In this document: positions 17,137-25,088 of the stretch, piece after piece | How the letters are laid out: every line of letters begins with the position of its first letter | Numbering within the stretch: position 1 is the first letter of the stretch | Assembly: GCF_002086795.1 (NCBI RefSeq) | Contig: NZ_MVIM01000001.1 | Location: 124,001 to 188,000, forward strand | Origin: Mycolicibacterium tusciae | GTDB taxonomy: Bacteria; Actinomycetota; Actinomycetes; Mycobacteriales; Mycobacteriaceae | Length of the DNA stretch: 64,000 nt | Reading direction: 5' to 3' | Notes under the pieces: generated by a model | Told to the model about the DNA's origin: nothing | Databases searched by the model: none | Seen by the model: the letters and a program-made list of their open reading frames with translations, nothing else | Program-made: the position numbers and the translations under genes

Positions 17137-18021
17137 ATGTGGTCGCGCAGCGCCCCGGTGGACGGTTTCCGGCTCGCATTTGACCGATTCGGCGTCAGGG
17201 GTGCGCCGCCGGTGGTGTTGCTGCACGGTTGGCCCGGCAACCGCCACGACTATCGACGGGTTGCGCCGCTGCTGTCCGGGGCCACTGATGTCATCGTCCC
17301 CGACCTGCGTGGATTCGGCGGATCCGACAAGCACGCCGTCGCCGTCCGCCATTTCTACAGCGCCACCGCGCAGGCGGCCAGCATCATCGGGCTCATCAGA
17401 GAACTCGGGCTTTCCCAGGTGGTGCTCGCGGGATATGACGTCGGCAGCCGGGTCGCCCAGAGCGTCGCCCGGATGGAACCCGACCTGGTGTCGGCGTTGG
17501 TGCTCTCTCCCCCACTGCCCGGTGCCGGTGACCGGGTGCTGACCGCCAGGGCGCAGAGCGAGTTCTGGTATCAGGCGTTCCACCAACTGCCGCTCGCCGC
17601 GCAGCTGATCGATGGCAATCCCGAGGCCGTCCGGGAATACCTTCGGCACTTCTGGTCGCATTGGTCCGCACCGAATTTCGTTGTCCCCGAGGATGATCTG
17701 GAGCGGTTGGTATCGGATTATGCGCTGCCGGGAGCATTCACCGCGTCGATCGCGTGGTACCGCGCCGGTGCCGGAATGATCGCCCAGTCACTCACCGAAT
17801 TGCCGCCGGAACGCGCCATAAAGATTCATGTGCCCACCGATGTGCTGTGGCCCCAGCATGATCCGCTGTTCCCACGTGAGTGGTCCGACCGCCTCGACTC
17901 CTACTTCAGCGAGGTGGAACTGCACGTCGCGTTCGACGCCGGGCATTTCACGCCACTCGAATGTCCCGAGCAGTTCGCCGAGCTCGTCCTCATCCGGGCG
18001 CGCCCGAGCGACGCCGCGTGA
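17137..18021 (+). CDS. Alpha/beta hydrolase, epoxide hydrolase/dehalogenase-like
   Basis: 294 residues. The oxyanion motif is His-Gly-Trp-Pro-Gly-Asn-Arg-His-Asp-Tyr, and the nucleophile elbow Ala-Gly-Tyr-Asp-Val-Gly-Ser has Asp101 in place of Ser, as in epoxide hydrolases and haloalkane/haloacetate dehalogenases. The acid/base residues fit Asp in Trp-Pro-Gln-His-Asp-Pro-Leu and His in Asp-Ala-Gly-His-Phe-Thr-Pro. It probably hydrolyses an epoxide or C-halogen bond through an aspartyl-ester intermediate; the substrate is not predictable. It lies 48 bp after the DUF1023 gene and is convergent with prcA (4-bp gap). Confidence 0.85.
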   Translation: MWSRSAPVDGFRLAFDRFGVRGAPPVVLLHGWPGNRHDYRRVAPLLSGATDVIVPDLRGFGGSDKHAVAVRHFYSATAQAASIIGLIRELGLSQVVLAGYDVGSRVAQSVARMEPDLVSALVLSPPLPGAGDRVLTARAQSEFWYQAFHQLPLAAQLIDGNPEAVREYLRHFWSHWSAPNFVVPEDDLERLVSDYALPGAFTASIAWYRAGAGMIAQSLTELPPERAIKIHVPTDVLWPQHDPLFPREWSDRLDSYFSEVELHVAFDAGHFTPLECPEQFAELVLIRARPSDAA

Positions 18022-18025
18022 CGGA

Positions 18026-18757
18026 CTACGTCGCCTCCGGTTCGCCTTCCCCGGCGTCCGCTACGGGCAGCAGCGCCTCCAGCGCCGAGCCGGTGATCCG
18101 CCGGAAGGCGCGACGCGGCCGGTTCACATCCAGGACGGCCACCTCGAGCGTCGCCGCCGCTAGCGTGCGCGGCTCACCGTTGCCGCCGGCCTTCAACGCC
18201 TCGATCGCGATCTTCGCGGCGTCCGCCAGCCCGGCGTTCTCGGTGTAAGACTCGTTGAGCTTCTCGGCGATCGGTTCGGTGGTGCCGCCCATGACCACGA
18301 AATGCGGCTCGTCGGCGATCGATCCGTCGTACGTGATCCGGTAGAGCTCAGGCGCTTTCGATTCACCGAAATGTGCCACCTCGGCCACGCAGAGCTCGAC
18401 TTCGTACGGCTTGGCCTGCTCGGTGAAGATCGTGCCGAGCGTCTGGGCGTATACGTTGGCCAGCTGACGTCCGGTGACATCGCGACGGGCGTACGCGTAG
18501 CCCCGGGTGTCGGCGTACTGAATTCCGCCGCGGCGCAGGTTGTCGAACTCGTTGAATCTACCGACGGCCGCGAAGCCGACCCGGTCGTAGAGCTCGCTGA
18601 CCTTCTGCAGTGAGCGCGACGGGTTCTCGGCCACGAACAGGACACCGTCGGCATACGCCAGTACGACGACGCTGCGTCCCCGGGAAATGCCTTTACGCGC
18701 GAGCTCCGACCGCTCGCGCATCGCCTGCTCGGGCGAGATGAAATACGGAAAGCTCAC
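18026..18757 (-). CDS. prcA: 20S proteasome alpha subunit PrcA
   Basis: 243 residues. The N-terminus [16 protein letters not shown] contains the gate-forming segment, and the N-terminal-nucleophile fold without a catalytic Thr marks an alpha subunit. Seven copies form each outer ring of the core particle and bind the C-termini of activators such as Mpa. The ATG at 18757 overlaps the prcB stop by 4 bp. It is the last gene of dop-pup-prcB-prcA and is convergent with the hydrolase gene. The acidic C-terminal tail is typical. Confidence 0.96.
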   Translation of the reverse strand: MSFPYFISPEQAMRERSELARKGISRGRSVVVLAYADGVLFVAENPSRSLQKVSELYDRVGFAAVGRFNEFDNLRRGGIQYADTRGYAYARRDVTGRQLANVYAQTLGTIFTEQAKPYEVELCVAEVAHFGESKAPELYRITYDGSIADEPHFVVMGGTTEPIAEKLNESYTENAGLADAAKIAIEALKAGGNGEPRTLAAATLEVAVLDVNRPRRAFRRITGSALEALLPVADAGEGEPEAT

Positions 18758-19650
18758 GACTCTCCCCGGGCGTCCGTGGATCGATGCGTCGCATCCGGGC
18801 CGAATGTGTCTGCCCTGGAACGACTTTCGATGATCTGTCGGGCAAACTGCGCGATGCGCTCCTCCGGAACCTCTTCGGCTCCGTCCGCGCCGATGACGAC
18901 CGCGGTCGGGTAGATGCCGCGCACCAGATCCGGCCCGCCTGTCGCGGAGTCGTCGTCGGCAGCGTCATAGAGCGCCTCGACGGCGACCCGAAGTGCGGAG
19001 TCGGCGTCGGAGACCTGCGCATAGAGCTTCTTCATCGACGACTTGGCGAAGATCGAACCCGAGCCCACCGACTGATAACCCTCGTCTTCGAAGTTCCATC
19101 CGCCCGCCGCGTCGAACGACACGATGCGGCCCGCCGCCACCGGATTGGGGTCGTCGAGGTCGTAGCCGGCGAGCAACGGCAGCGCGACGAAGCCCTGAAG
19201 TGCCGCACCGAGATTGCCCCGGACCATGGTGGCCAACCGGTTCACCTTGCCGGCGAACGTCAGCGCGACGCCCTCGAGCTTCTCGTAGTGCTCGAGTTCG
19301 ACGGCGTACAGCCGGGCGAATTCCACCGCGATGGCCGCGGTGCCTGCGATGCCCGTCGCGGTGTAGTCGTCGGTGATGTAGACCTTCTGCACGTCGCGGC
19401 CCGCGATCATGTTGCCCTGCGTCGAGCGTCGGTCACCTGCCATCACCACGCCGCCCGGGTACTTCAGCGCCACAATCGTCGTCCCGTGCGGAACCGCATC
19501 GGTCGGCACGACGCTGTGCTTGTTCACCGGAAGCAATTCGGGCGCCTGGCGCCGCAGCAGCTCAGAGAAGGACGACAGGTCTACGGGAACGGACGGCACG
19601 CCTGGGAGTGGGGAGGGAAAGGTCAGCTGTTCGCGGTTCGGCCAGGTCAC
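18754..19650 (-). CDS. prcB: 20S proteasome beta subunit PrcB
   Basis: 298 residues including a 56-residue propeptide. The cleavage site His-Gly before Thr-Thr-Ile-Val-Ala gives the catalytic N-terminal Thr57 after self-processing. Lys in Ala-Leu-Lys-Tyr-Pro-Gly-Gly and Asp-Arg-Arg-Ser-Thr complete the active-site region. It forms the two inner heptameric rings where proteins are degraded. The ATG overlaps the pup stop by 4 bp (19650-19647), so pup, prcB and prcA are translationally linked. Confidence 0.96.
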   Translation of the reverse strand: MTWPNREQLTFPSPLPGVPSVPVDLSSFSELLRRQAPELLPVNKHSVVPTDAVPHGTTIVALKYPGGVVMAGDRRSTQGNMIAGRDVQKVYITDDYTATGIAGTAAIAVEFARLYAVELEHYEKLEGVALTFAGKVNRLATMVRGNLGAALQGFVALPLLAGYDLDDPNPVAAGRIVSFDAAGGWNFEDEGYQSVGSGSIFAKSSMKKLYAQVSDADSALRVAVEALYDAADDDSATGGPDLVRGIYPTAVVIGADGAEEVPEERIAQFARQIIESRSRADTFGPDATHRSTDARGES

Positions 19651-19841
19651 TGGCCACCCTTCTGGACGTACGCGCGAACGAAGTCCTCAGCGTTCTCTTC
19701 CAGCACGTCATCGATCTCGTCAAGCAGGTCGTCGGTCTCTTCGGCGAGCTTCTCGCGACGTTCCTGGCCTGCGCCTGCGTTACCGGTGGGGTCGTCGTCA
19801 TCGCCGCCGCCGCCACCACGCTTCGTCTGCTCCTGCGCCAT
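19647..19841 (-). CDS. pup: Prokaryotic ubiquitin-like protein Pup
   Basis: 64 residues, intrinsically disordered and very acidic. The poly-Gly/poly-Asp N-terminal stretch is followed by Glu-Arg-Arg-Glu-Lys-Leu, the Mpa-binding helix [10 protein letters not shown], and the C-terminal Gly-Gly-Gln. The terminal Gln must be deamidated to Glu by Dop before PafA can use it. A strong ribosome-binding site AGGAGG precedes the ATG by about 5 nt, in line with high Pup demand. The middle of the poly-Asp region (Asp-Pro-Thr-Gly-Asn-Ala-Gly-Ala) differs from M. tuberculosis, while the functional C-terminal half is nearly identical (recalled). Confidence 0.97.
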   Translation of the reverse strand: MAQEQTKRGGGGGDDDDPTGNAGAGQERREKLAEETDDLLDEIDDVLEENAEDFVRAYVQKGGQ

Positions 19842-19863
19842 CGCCGCCTCCTGCGTATGTCTG

Positions 19864-19887
19864 CGGCGGGCCTATCGCAGCCCGCCG
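19864..19887 (-). other. Hairpin in the dop-pup intercistronic region
   Basis: CGGCGGGC-ctatcgca-GCCCGCCG forms a perfect 8-bp GC-rich stem with an 8-base loop, 22 bp upstream of the pup ATG and downstream of dop in the direction of transcription. No T-run follows. It could separate dop from pup expression by processing, partial termination or 5'-end protection of a pup mRNA. Confidence 0.5.
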
Positions 19888-19945
19888 TGACTCCACCCTA
19901 CCGGTCAACGCACAGGATGCCGTGGATAGTGCGCCACCTCGAGGC

Positions 19946-21442
19946 TCAGTTCGTGAGCTGTTCCACCAGTTCGACGGCGCTGTCCACGGAATCGAGCAGG
20001 GCACCGACGTGGGCCTTGCTGCCGCGTAGCGGCTCGAGGGTGGGAATCCGGACGAGCGAATCTCCGCCGAGGTCGAAGATCACCGAGTCCCAGCTGGCCG
20101 CGGCGATGTCCGCGCCGAACCGCCGAAGACATTCGCCACGGAAGTACGCCCGCGTGTCGGTTGGTGGGTTGTCCACGGCGTCGATCACCTGCTGTTCGGT
20201 GACCAAACGCTTCATCGAGCCGCGTGCGACGAGCCGGTTGTACAGGCCTTTGTCCAGCCGGACGTCGGAGTACTGCAGATCGACCAGGTGCAGACGCGGT
20301 GCCGACCAGCCGAGGTTCTCCCGGTTACGGAAGCCTTCCAGCAGCCGCAGCTTGGCAGGCCAGTCCAGGATCTCCGCGCACTCCATCGGATCTCGCTCCA
20401 ACAGGTCGAGCACGTTGGCCCACGTTTCCACGACATGCGCGGCGCGCGGGTCGGGGTCGCGACTGTCGACCAGTTTGGCCACCCGGTCCAGATAGATCCG
20501 TTGCAGCGCAAGGGCAGTCAGCTCACGGCCGTCGGCGAGTGCGACGGTGGCCCGCAGCGACGGATCGCGACTGACGACGTGGACGGCGTGCACGGGCCTG
20601 GCCAGGGCCAGATCGGTGAGGTCCATGCCCTCTTCGATCAGGTCCAGCACCAACGCGGTGGTGCCGAGCTTGAGATAGGTCGACGTCTCGGAAAGGTTGG
20701 CGTCGCCGATGATGACGTGGAGCCTGCGGTATTTGTCGGCGTCGGCGTGCGGTTCATCGCGGGTGTTGATGATGCCGCGCTTGAGCGTCGTCTCGAGCCC
20801 TACCTCGACCTCGATGTAGTCGGAGCGCTGTGACAGCTGGAAGCCCGGCTCGTCACCCGACGGCCCAATTCCGACGCGGCCCGATCCCGTCACCACCTGA
20901 CGCGACACCAGGAACGGCGTCAACCCGGCGATCACCGCCGAGAACGGCGTTTGGCGGCTCATGAGGTAGTTCTCGTGGGACCCGTAGGAGGCGCCCTTGT
21001 TGTCGATGTTGTTCTTGTAAAGCTGCAGCTTGGCGGCCCCCGGCACGCTCGCGACGTGGCGCGCTGCGGCCTCCATCACCCGCTCGCCGGCCTTGTCCCA
21101 GACCACCGCGTCCAGCGGGTCTGTGCACTCCGGCGCGGAGTACTCCGGATGTGCGTGGTCGACGTACAGCCGGGCGCCGTTGGTCAGGATCATGTTGGCG
21201 GCGCCGACCTCGTCGGCGTCCACCACCGGCGGCGGACCTGCCGACCGGCTCAGATCGAATCCGCGGGCATCGCGAAGGGGCGATTCGACCTCGTAGTCCC
21301 AGCGCGTGCGTTTGGCCCGCTGGATGCCCGCAGCCGCCGCGTACGCCAGCACTGCTTGGGTGGAGGTCAATATCGGATTCGCGGTGGGATCGGACGGCGA
21401 CGAGATGCCGTACTCGACCTCTGTTCCGATAATCCGTTGCAT
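19946..21442 (-). CDS. dop: Deamidase/depupylase of Pup, Dop
   Basis: 498 residues, a paralogue of PafA: [27 protein letters not shown] and Asn-Thr-Arg-Asp-Glu-Pro-His-Ala-Asp. It deamidates the C-terminal Gln of Pup and also cleaves Pup off tagged proteins, using ATP as a cofactor. The ATG at 21442 is the family start. It is preceded by minus-strand TAGGCT with 6 nt spacing, suggesting a leaderless transcript for the dop-pup-prcBA operon. The Ile-Glu-Glu-Gly-Met-Asp-Leu-Thr-Asp region is a few residues shorter than the M. tuberculosis version as I recall it. Confidence 0.96.
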   Translation of the reverse strand: MQRIIGTEVEYGISSPSDPTANPILTSTQAVLAYAAAAGIQRAKRTRWDYEVESPLRDARGFDLSRSAGPPPVVDADEVGAANMILTNGARLYVDHAHPEYSAPECTDPLDAVVWDKAGERVMEAAARHVASVPGAAKLQLYKNNIDNKGASYGSHENYLMSRQTPFSAVIAGLTPFLVSRQVVTGSGRVGIGPSGDEPGFQLSQRSDYIEVEVGLETTLKRGIINTRDEPHADADKYRRLHVIIGDANLSETSTYLKLGTTALVLDLIEEGMDLTDLALARPVHAVHVVSRDPSLRATVALADGRELTALALQRIYLDRVAKLVDSRDPDPRAAHVVETWANVLDLLERDPMECAEILDWPAKLRLLEGFRNRENLGWSAPRLHLVDLQYSDVRLDKGLYNRLVARGSMKRLVTEQQVIDAVDNPPTDTRAYFRGECLRRFGADIAAASWDSVIFDLGGDSLVRIPTLEPLRGSKAHVGALLDSVDSAVELVEQLTN

Positions 21443-21448
21443 CTGCCC

Positions 21449-21475
21449 AGCCTAGGGGACGGTCCGAAGTAGCCT
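21449..21475. promoter_or_regulatory. Divergent leaderless-type promoters for dop and the 40-codon small ORF
   Basis: Minus-strand TAGGCT (21454-21449) is 6 nt from the dop ATG, and plus-strand TAGCCT (21470-21475) is 6 nt from the GTG at 21482. Both fit TANNNT with the spacing expected when transcription starts at the first base of the start codon. Neither start has a ribosome-binding site. The whole intergenic region is 39 bp. Confidence 0.5.
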
Positions 21476-21481
21476 GCGACC

Positions 21482-21604
21482 GTGCCGTCTGACAGGGACG
21501 CCTCCGCCACTGCGCACTACGCGGCCGCAAGTCGGTTCGTGGCGGCGCTCGGCGCTGCGATCCTCGCACTGCCGAACTACGTCCAGGTCGGCAGCCATGA
21601 TTGA
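21482..21604 (+). CDS. Small leaderless ORF of 40 codons, coupled to the downstream membrane protein
   Basis: GTG at 21482 to TGA at 21602-21604, encoding 40 residues: a polar N-terminus (Pro-Ser-Asp-Arg-Asp-Ala-Ser-Ala-Thr-Ala-His-Tyr) then a hydrophobic stretch Phe-Val-Ala-Ala-Leu-Gly-Ala-Ala-Ile-Leu-Ala-Leu-Pro. The start sits 6 nt after a TAGCCT -10-like element, and the stop overlaps the next gene's ATG (21597) by 8 nt, so it could drive that gene's translation. I do not recognise the protein. It may be a genuine small membrane protein or a leader ORF; codon bias alone cannot decide. Confidence 0.45.
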   Translation: MPSDRDASATAHYAAASRFVAALGAAILALPNYVQVGSHD

Positions 21605-22742
21605 CGTCGGACAACGGCGGGCGGCGGATGCCTGGTTCCTCGACCACGGGCTGCCCGCGGTGTTGCGCCCAGGACGGCTGGTGCGCCGGCTGTGGCCGCG
21701 ATCGGCGCCGGCGCTGGCGGCATTCGCGGTGTTCATGGTCAATTCCGCCGTCGTCGTCGAGATAACCGGTAAGCACACGATCGACATCGAGGGTGGGCCG
21801 ACCCGCACAGAGTGGTTCGTACTGGGATTGGTTGTCCTCGTACTGCCCCTTGCGTCGCTGGTGGGCTGGCTGGTGTCCAGAATCTCCACCGTGCGGGGCC
21901 GCACCATCGCGGCGACCGCCGCGCTGGTGTTCGGGATCGCGGGCGGCATCATCGGCGGTCCGAGCCCCAAGGTGTTGGCAGATCTGATCTTCGAAGCGGT
22001 GGTGGTCGCCACCATCTTGGCGATGACCGCGACCGGCCTTGGATCCATTCTGTCGTGGACGGCGCGAAAGACCTTCTCCCACCTGGCCGCGGTGGGCACG
22101 CTGATGATTCGCGCGCTGCCGGTGTTGCTGCTGACGTTTCTGGTGTTCTTCAATTCGCCGGTGTGGCTGATGGCGGCCAGCATCTCGCGCAGCCGGTTGT
22201 GGCTGGCCTTGACGTTCCTCTCGCTGATCGCCGCGGCCTTCGTGGTGGCCGTCACCATCGACCGTTTCCGGCCGGTGATAGAGGCTCCGGATGCTGCTGC
22301 CGATCGTGGTGCGGAACTGGCCGAGACTCCGTTTTCGGCGATGCCGGATCCGTCCGGGGCGCAGACCCTCAATCGCGCCGAACGGCTCAATGTGATGTTC
22401 GTGCTTGCGGTTTCGCAACTCGCCCACATCTTCGTCGTTGCCATCGTCACGGCGTTGATCTTCCTGATTCTCGGTCTGATCCTGCTGTCGCCTGAGGTGC
22501 TCTCGGCGTGGACGCGGGGCGAGGGGTCGAGCGATGGAACATTCCTCGGGATGACGATCCCGGTGCCCCAGTCGCTGATTCAGGTCACGTTGTTCCTCGG
22601 CGCGCTGACGTTCATGTACGTCAGCGCAAAATCCGCGGGCGACGGCGAATACCGAAAGCAGTTCCTCGACCCGCTGAGCGACGAACTCAGGCTCACCTTG
22701 GTGGCCCGCAACCGCTACCGAGCGGCAGTTCCGGCGCGCTGA
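21597..22742 (+). CDS. Multi-pass integral membrane protein, first of a tandem paralogue pair (Rv2113-like)
   Basis: 381 residues with about eight predicted membrane helices. The N-terminal motif Ala-Trp-Phe-Leu-Asp-His-Gly-Leu-Pro-Ala-Val-Leu is repeated with small changes in the next gene. A soluble loop with Pro-Asp-Pro-Ser-Gly-Ala-Gln and Arg-Ala-Glu-Arg-Leu-Asn-Val precedes the last three helices, also shared with the paralogue. No transporter or enzyme motif is recognised. The counterpart in M. tuberculosis (Rv2113) lies at the same place beside dop. No Shine-Dalgarno sequence precedes the ATG, which overlaps the small upstream ORF, so coupling is likely. Confidence 0.8.
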   Translation: MIDVGQRRAADAWFLDHGLPAVLRPGRLVRRLWPRSAPALAAFAVFMVNSAVVVEITGKHTIDIEGGPTRTEWFVLGLVVLVLPLASLVGWLVSRISTVRGRTIAATAALVFGIAGGIIGGPSPKVLADLIFEAVVVATILAMTATGLGSILSWTARKTFSHLAAVGTLMIRALPVLLLTFLVFFNSPVWLMAASISRSRLWLALTFLSLIAAAFVVAVTIDRFRPVIEAPDAAADRGAELAETPFSAMPDPSGAQTLNRAERLNVMFVLAVSQLAHIFVVAIVTALIFLILGLILLSPEVLSAWTRGEGSSDGTFLGMTIPVPQSLIQVTLFLGALTFMYVSAKSAGDGEYRKQFLDPLSDELRLTLVARNRYRAAVPAR

Positions 22743-22772
22743 CCCTTACCAGGCCTCGGTTTCCCGCACAAT

Positions 22773-23927
22773 ATGCGCGTGTCCGACATGCGGGGCGTCC
22801 ACGAATGGTTTCTCCATCGCGGGCTGCCACTGGTCTTGACGCGGCGGGTCCGGTTGCGCGCGCTGATAGACCGGTCAGCCCCGATGGTCAGCGGTATCGG
22901 CGCGCTGATCGCGCTGACGATGACGCTGGCCGAGCTGACCGATGGCGACCCCGACTACGGCTACGCGATCCGGCTCGGCGCACTCACCTTGGCGTTGATC
23001 GCCGCCCCGTTTGCGCTCTACGTGCTGCACCGCTCCGGCACCACGCGTGGCGAGGCGGGCCGCAGGACGGCTGCCTTGCTCGTGATGGCGCTGTTCGTGC
23101 TCGGACTGCCGTTCGCCGACAGCGGCTTCTCCGGGATCGCCATGGCCGAGATCGTCGGATTCGCCTTCGTTGCGGTGCTTGCGATCTGGCTGACCTACAT
23201 CGGCATCGGTTCAATTGCGCTGTGGGCATTCAGGTTCGCATGGTTGCAGGTGGGAGCGCTCGGCACGCTGATGAGCCGTGCGCTACCGCTTCTGATGCTG
23301 ACGGTGGTGGTGTATTTCACCGGTGAGCTGTGGCAGCTGGCGGCCCGGATGACCCGCGAAAGGCTCTGGCAGACCATCGGATTCCTCGCCGTCGTGGCGA
23401 TCCTGTTCATGGTGGCGACCATCCGCGACGAAGTGAAGGCGCTGCGTGAAGATCGGGCCGGACAAGGAGACCCGGCCAAACTGCTGGAAGGGACGCCGCT
23501 CGAGACCCCCGATGGTCACGCGCCCCCGCGCACCGCGCTGTCGTTCGCCGAACAGGTCAACGTCGTCGCGGTGATGGTGGTGGCACAGGCGATCCAGGTG
23601 GTGCTCTTCACCACGGGCCTGTTCGTGTTCTTCGTGGCGCTCGGGATCGTCGCGGTGCCCGACGATGTCGCGGTGCTGTGGTCAGCCGAGGAGTCGTGCC
23701 CGATCGGCGAACCGCCCTGCGCAGGAACGTGGTTCGGTATTCATGTGCCGGTGGCGCAAACCATCGTGCACGTGTCGCTGTTTGTGGCGGTGCTGTCGGG
23801 CCTGTACTTCACCGTCAGCACCAGTGTCGACCCGATCTACCGCGAGCGATTCTTCGACCCGCTGATTTCCGACGTCGCGGTGAGCCTGGCAGGCCGCGAC
23901 GCCTATCTCGCGATGGACACGGGCTAG
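22773..23927 (+). CDS. Multi-pass integral membrane protein, second of a tandem paralogue pair
   Basis: 384 residues, eight or so membrane helices, collinear with the preceding gene. Shared landmarks are Glu-Trp-Phe-Leu-His-Arg-Gly-Leu-Pro-Leu-Val-Leu, Leu-Gly-Thr-Leu-Met-Ser-Arg-Ala-Leu-Pro, Phe-Ala-Glu-Gln-Val-Asn-Val and Gly-Thr-Trp-Phe-Gly-Ile-His-Val-Pro-Val. The two genes are separated by 30 bp and have clearly diverged, so the duplication is old. A Cys pair in Ser-Cys-Pro-Ile-Gly-Glu-Pro-Pro-Cys is absent from the first copy. Alternative starts at 22779 (GTG) and 22788 (ATG) are possible. Function unknown; the stop overlaps the convergent hypothetical gene by 4 bp. Confidence 0.8.
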   Translation: MRVSDMRGVHEWFLHRGLPLVLTRRVRLRALIDRSAPMVSGIGALIALTMTLAELTDGDPDYGYAIRLGALTLALIAAPFALYVLHRSGTTRGEAGRRTAALLVMALFVLGLPFADSGFSGIAMAEIVGFAFVAVLAIWLTYIGIGSIALWAFRFAWLQVGALGTLMSRALPLLMLTVVVYFTGELWQLAARMTRERLWQTIGFLAVVAILFMVATIRDEVKALREDRAGQGDPAKLLEGTPLETPDGHAPPRTALSFAEQVNVVAVMVVAQAIQVVLFTTGLFVFFVALGIVAVPDDVAVLWSAEESCPIGEPPCAGTWFGIHVPVAQTIVHVSLFVAVLSGLYFTVSTSVDPIYRERFFDPLISDVAVSLAGRDAYLAMDTG

Positions 23928-24556
23928 GACTGCGCCTGAAGCGAATAACTGTTCGCCAGGTCGTCCTGCGTCACGCTGGCGTCGGTGTTCGTGGTGTCGA
24001 CACGGAGCGTTGACGTGGGTGTGCGCGCTTCGTAGCGCCAGCCGTCCGGCAGGGACAGGCGACCGGCAAGGCCGGCCAGATCGGCCAGCGCCAAGTTGGG
24101 GTCGACTGTCTGGCTGAACGTCTGCATCACCCAGCGCCTGCCATCGGGATCGATGAGTTCGTAGATCTCGCGACCTGCGTCGAACGTGAACAGTGCTTTT
24201 CGGTTGACCCGGTTCGGTTGATAGGGCGCGGGATTCATCGATGAGAGCTTCACAGTCGCTTGTCGGAGCATCTCGAGCCCGCCGAAGCTCCTGTGTTCCA
24301 GGTGATCTCGATCGCGCTTGCCGATGCTACTCATCAGCCAATAGCGAGGTCCGTTGAGAAGTGCGGCGACCGCGTCGTTTTCCGCCGCGATGGCGGTGGC
24401 GTCCAACTTGTCCCACAGTTCGGCCGGACAGTCGTTGAGCGGAAAGGTGTTGTACACGGTGGCCTCGGGTCCCGAATCGGCGTCCCGGACCAGTAGCACC
24501 TCGCCGTAACGCTTCCCGAATACGTCGCCTATCAGCGTGACACCCTCGTCAGACAT
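23924..24556 (-). CDS. Conserved hypothetical protein
   Basis: 210 residues, soluble, with no signal peptide or membrane helix. It has Phe-Gly-Lys-Arg-Tyr-Gly-Glu-Val-Leu-Leu-Val near the start, Tyr-Asn-Thr-Phe-Pro-Leu-Asn-Asp-Cys-Pro-Ala-Glu-Leu-Trp, Gly-Pro-Arg-Tyr-Trp-Leu-Met and a Leu-Pro-Asp-Gly-Trp-Arg-Tyr-Glu stretch near the end. I do not assign a family, but the mix of Trp/Tyr/Pro positions looks conserved rather than random. It is leftward, overlaps the second membrane protein gene by 4 bp and has a 199-bp upstream region shared with the DUF732 gene. Confidence 0.65.
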   Translation of the reverse strand: MSDEGVTLIGDVFGKRYGEVLLVRDADSGPEATVYNTFPLNDCPAELWDKLDATAIAAENDAVAALLNGPRYWLMSSIGKRDRDHLEHRSFGGLEMLRQATVKLSSMNPAPYQPNRVNRKALFTFDAGREIYELIDPDGRRWVMQTFSQTVDPNLALADLAGLAGRLSLPDGWRYEARTPTSTLRVDTTNTDASVTQDDLANSYSLQAQS

Positions 24557-24688
24557 ACCGCGAAATTACCCAGGTTCCGGGCGTCCGCGCAGGTCAACTG
24601 CGGTTATGGCAATAAAGGGACGATATCAACACAATAAATTGACGGTAACGAAGATTTCGCCATAAACTGCGCCAATGCAACGTGCCGA

Positions 24689-24705
24689 GTGATCGTCTTG
24701 ATCAC
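24689..24705. promoter_or_regulatory. 17-bp inverted repeat upstream of the DUF732 gene
   Basis: GTGATC-gtctt-GATCAC is a perfect 6-bp dyad, itself framed by CCGAG (24685-24689) and CTCGG (24713-24717). It lies 51 bp upstream of the DUF732 ATG, in a relatively AT-rich 199-bp intergenic region. An operator is possible; an RNA stem is an alternative. Confidence 0.4.
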
Positions 24706-24755
24706 ACCCGGGCTCGGAAAACGCTGCGCAACAAAAGGGTGAAGGGAATTCGACT

Positions 24756-25040
24756 ATGAAGAAGCTCGTAGTCTCGTCAATCGGAGCGCTGGCACTTGGC
24801 CTCGCACTCGCGGCACCGGCCTACGCGGATGACGCAGCCTTTTACGACGCAGTCCAGGCGGGCGGCATCGAACCCAACGACGCGGCGCTGCAGATGGGCC
24901 AGGCGGTGTGCAACGAGATCGCAGCCGGCATCCCGGAGGGCACCACGGTGGTCTCGATCTACACGAACACCAGCAACGACATCACCGCCGAGCACGCACA
25001 GGTGCTCTACGACGCGGCCGCCGCCAACCTCTGCGAATAG
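24756..25040 (+). CDS. Small secreted DUF732-family protein
   Basis: 94 residues with an N-terminal signal peptide (Lys-Lys, a hydrophobic core and Ala-Tyr-Ala just before Asp-Asp, cleavage after about residue 24). The mature part of about 70 residues is helical, with two cysteines (Ala-Val-Cys-Asn-Glu and the terminal Asn-Leu-Cys-Glu) expected to form a disulfide as in DUF732 proteins. These are abundant small exported proteins of mycobacteria with unknown function. A GAAGGGA ribosome-binding site lies before the ATG. It is convergent with mpa, sharing a hairpin with its 3' end. Confidence 0.85.
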   Translation: MKKLVVSSIGALALGLALAAPAYADDAAFYDAVQAGGIEPNDAALQMGQAVCNEIAAGIPEGTTVVSIYTNTSNDITAEHAQVLYDAAAANLCE

Positions 25041-25056
25041 GCGGAGACGTTTCGAT

Positions 25057-25088
25057 CTGGGCCAGTGCAGTTACAGGTACTGGCCCAG
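25057..25088. terminator. Hairpin spanning the mpa stop codon, between convergent genes
   Basis: CTGGGCCAGT-gcagttacaggt-ACTGGCCCAG is a perfect 10-bp stem with a 12-base loop. The mpa stop codon lies in the loop, and one arm encodes the conserved C-terminal Leu-Gly-Gln. With DUF732 ending 16 bp to the left, it is well placed to act as a bidirectional terminator or 3'-end protector. There is no clear T-run on either side. Confidence 0.55.

Noticed and set aside
20853..22427. 524-codon minus-strand frame spanning the dop start and the membrane protein gene
   Set aside because: It overlaps two well-supported genes in other frames and is low in complexity (Arg/Gln/Gly).
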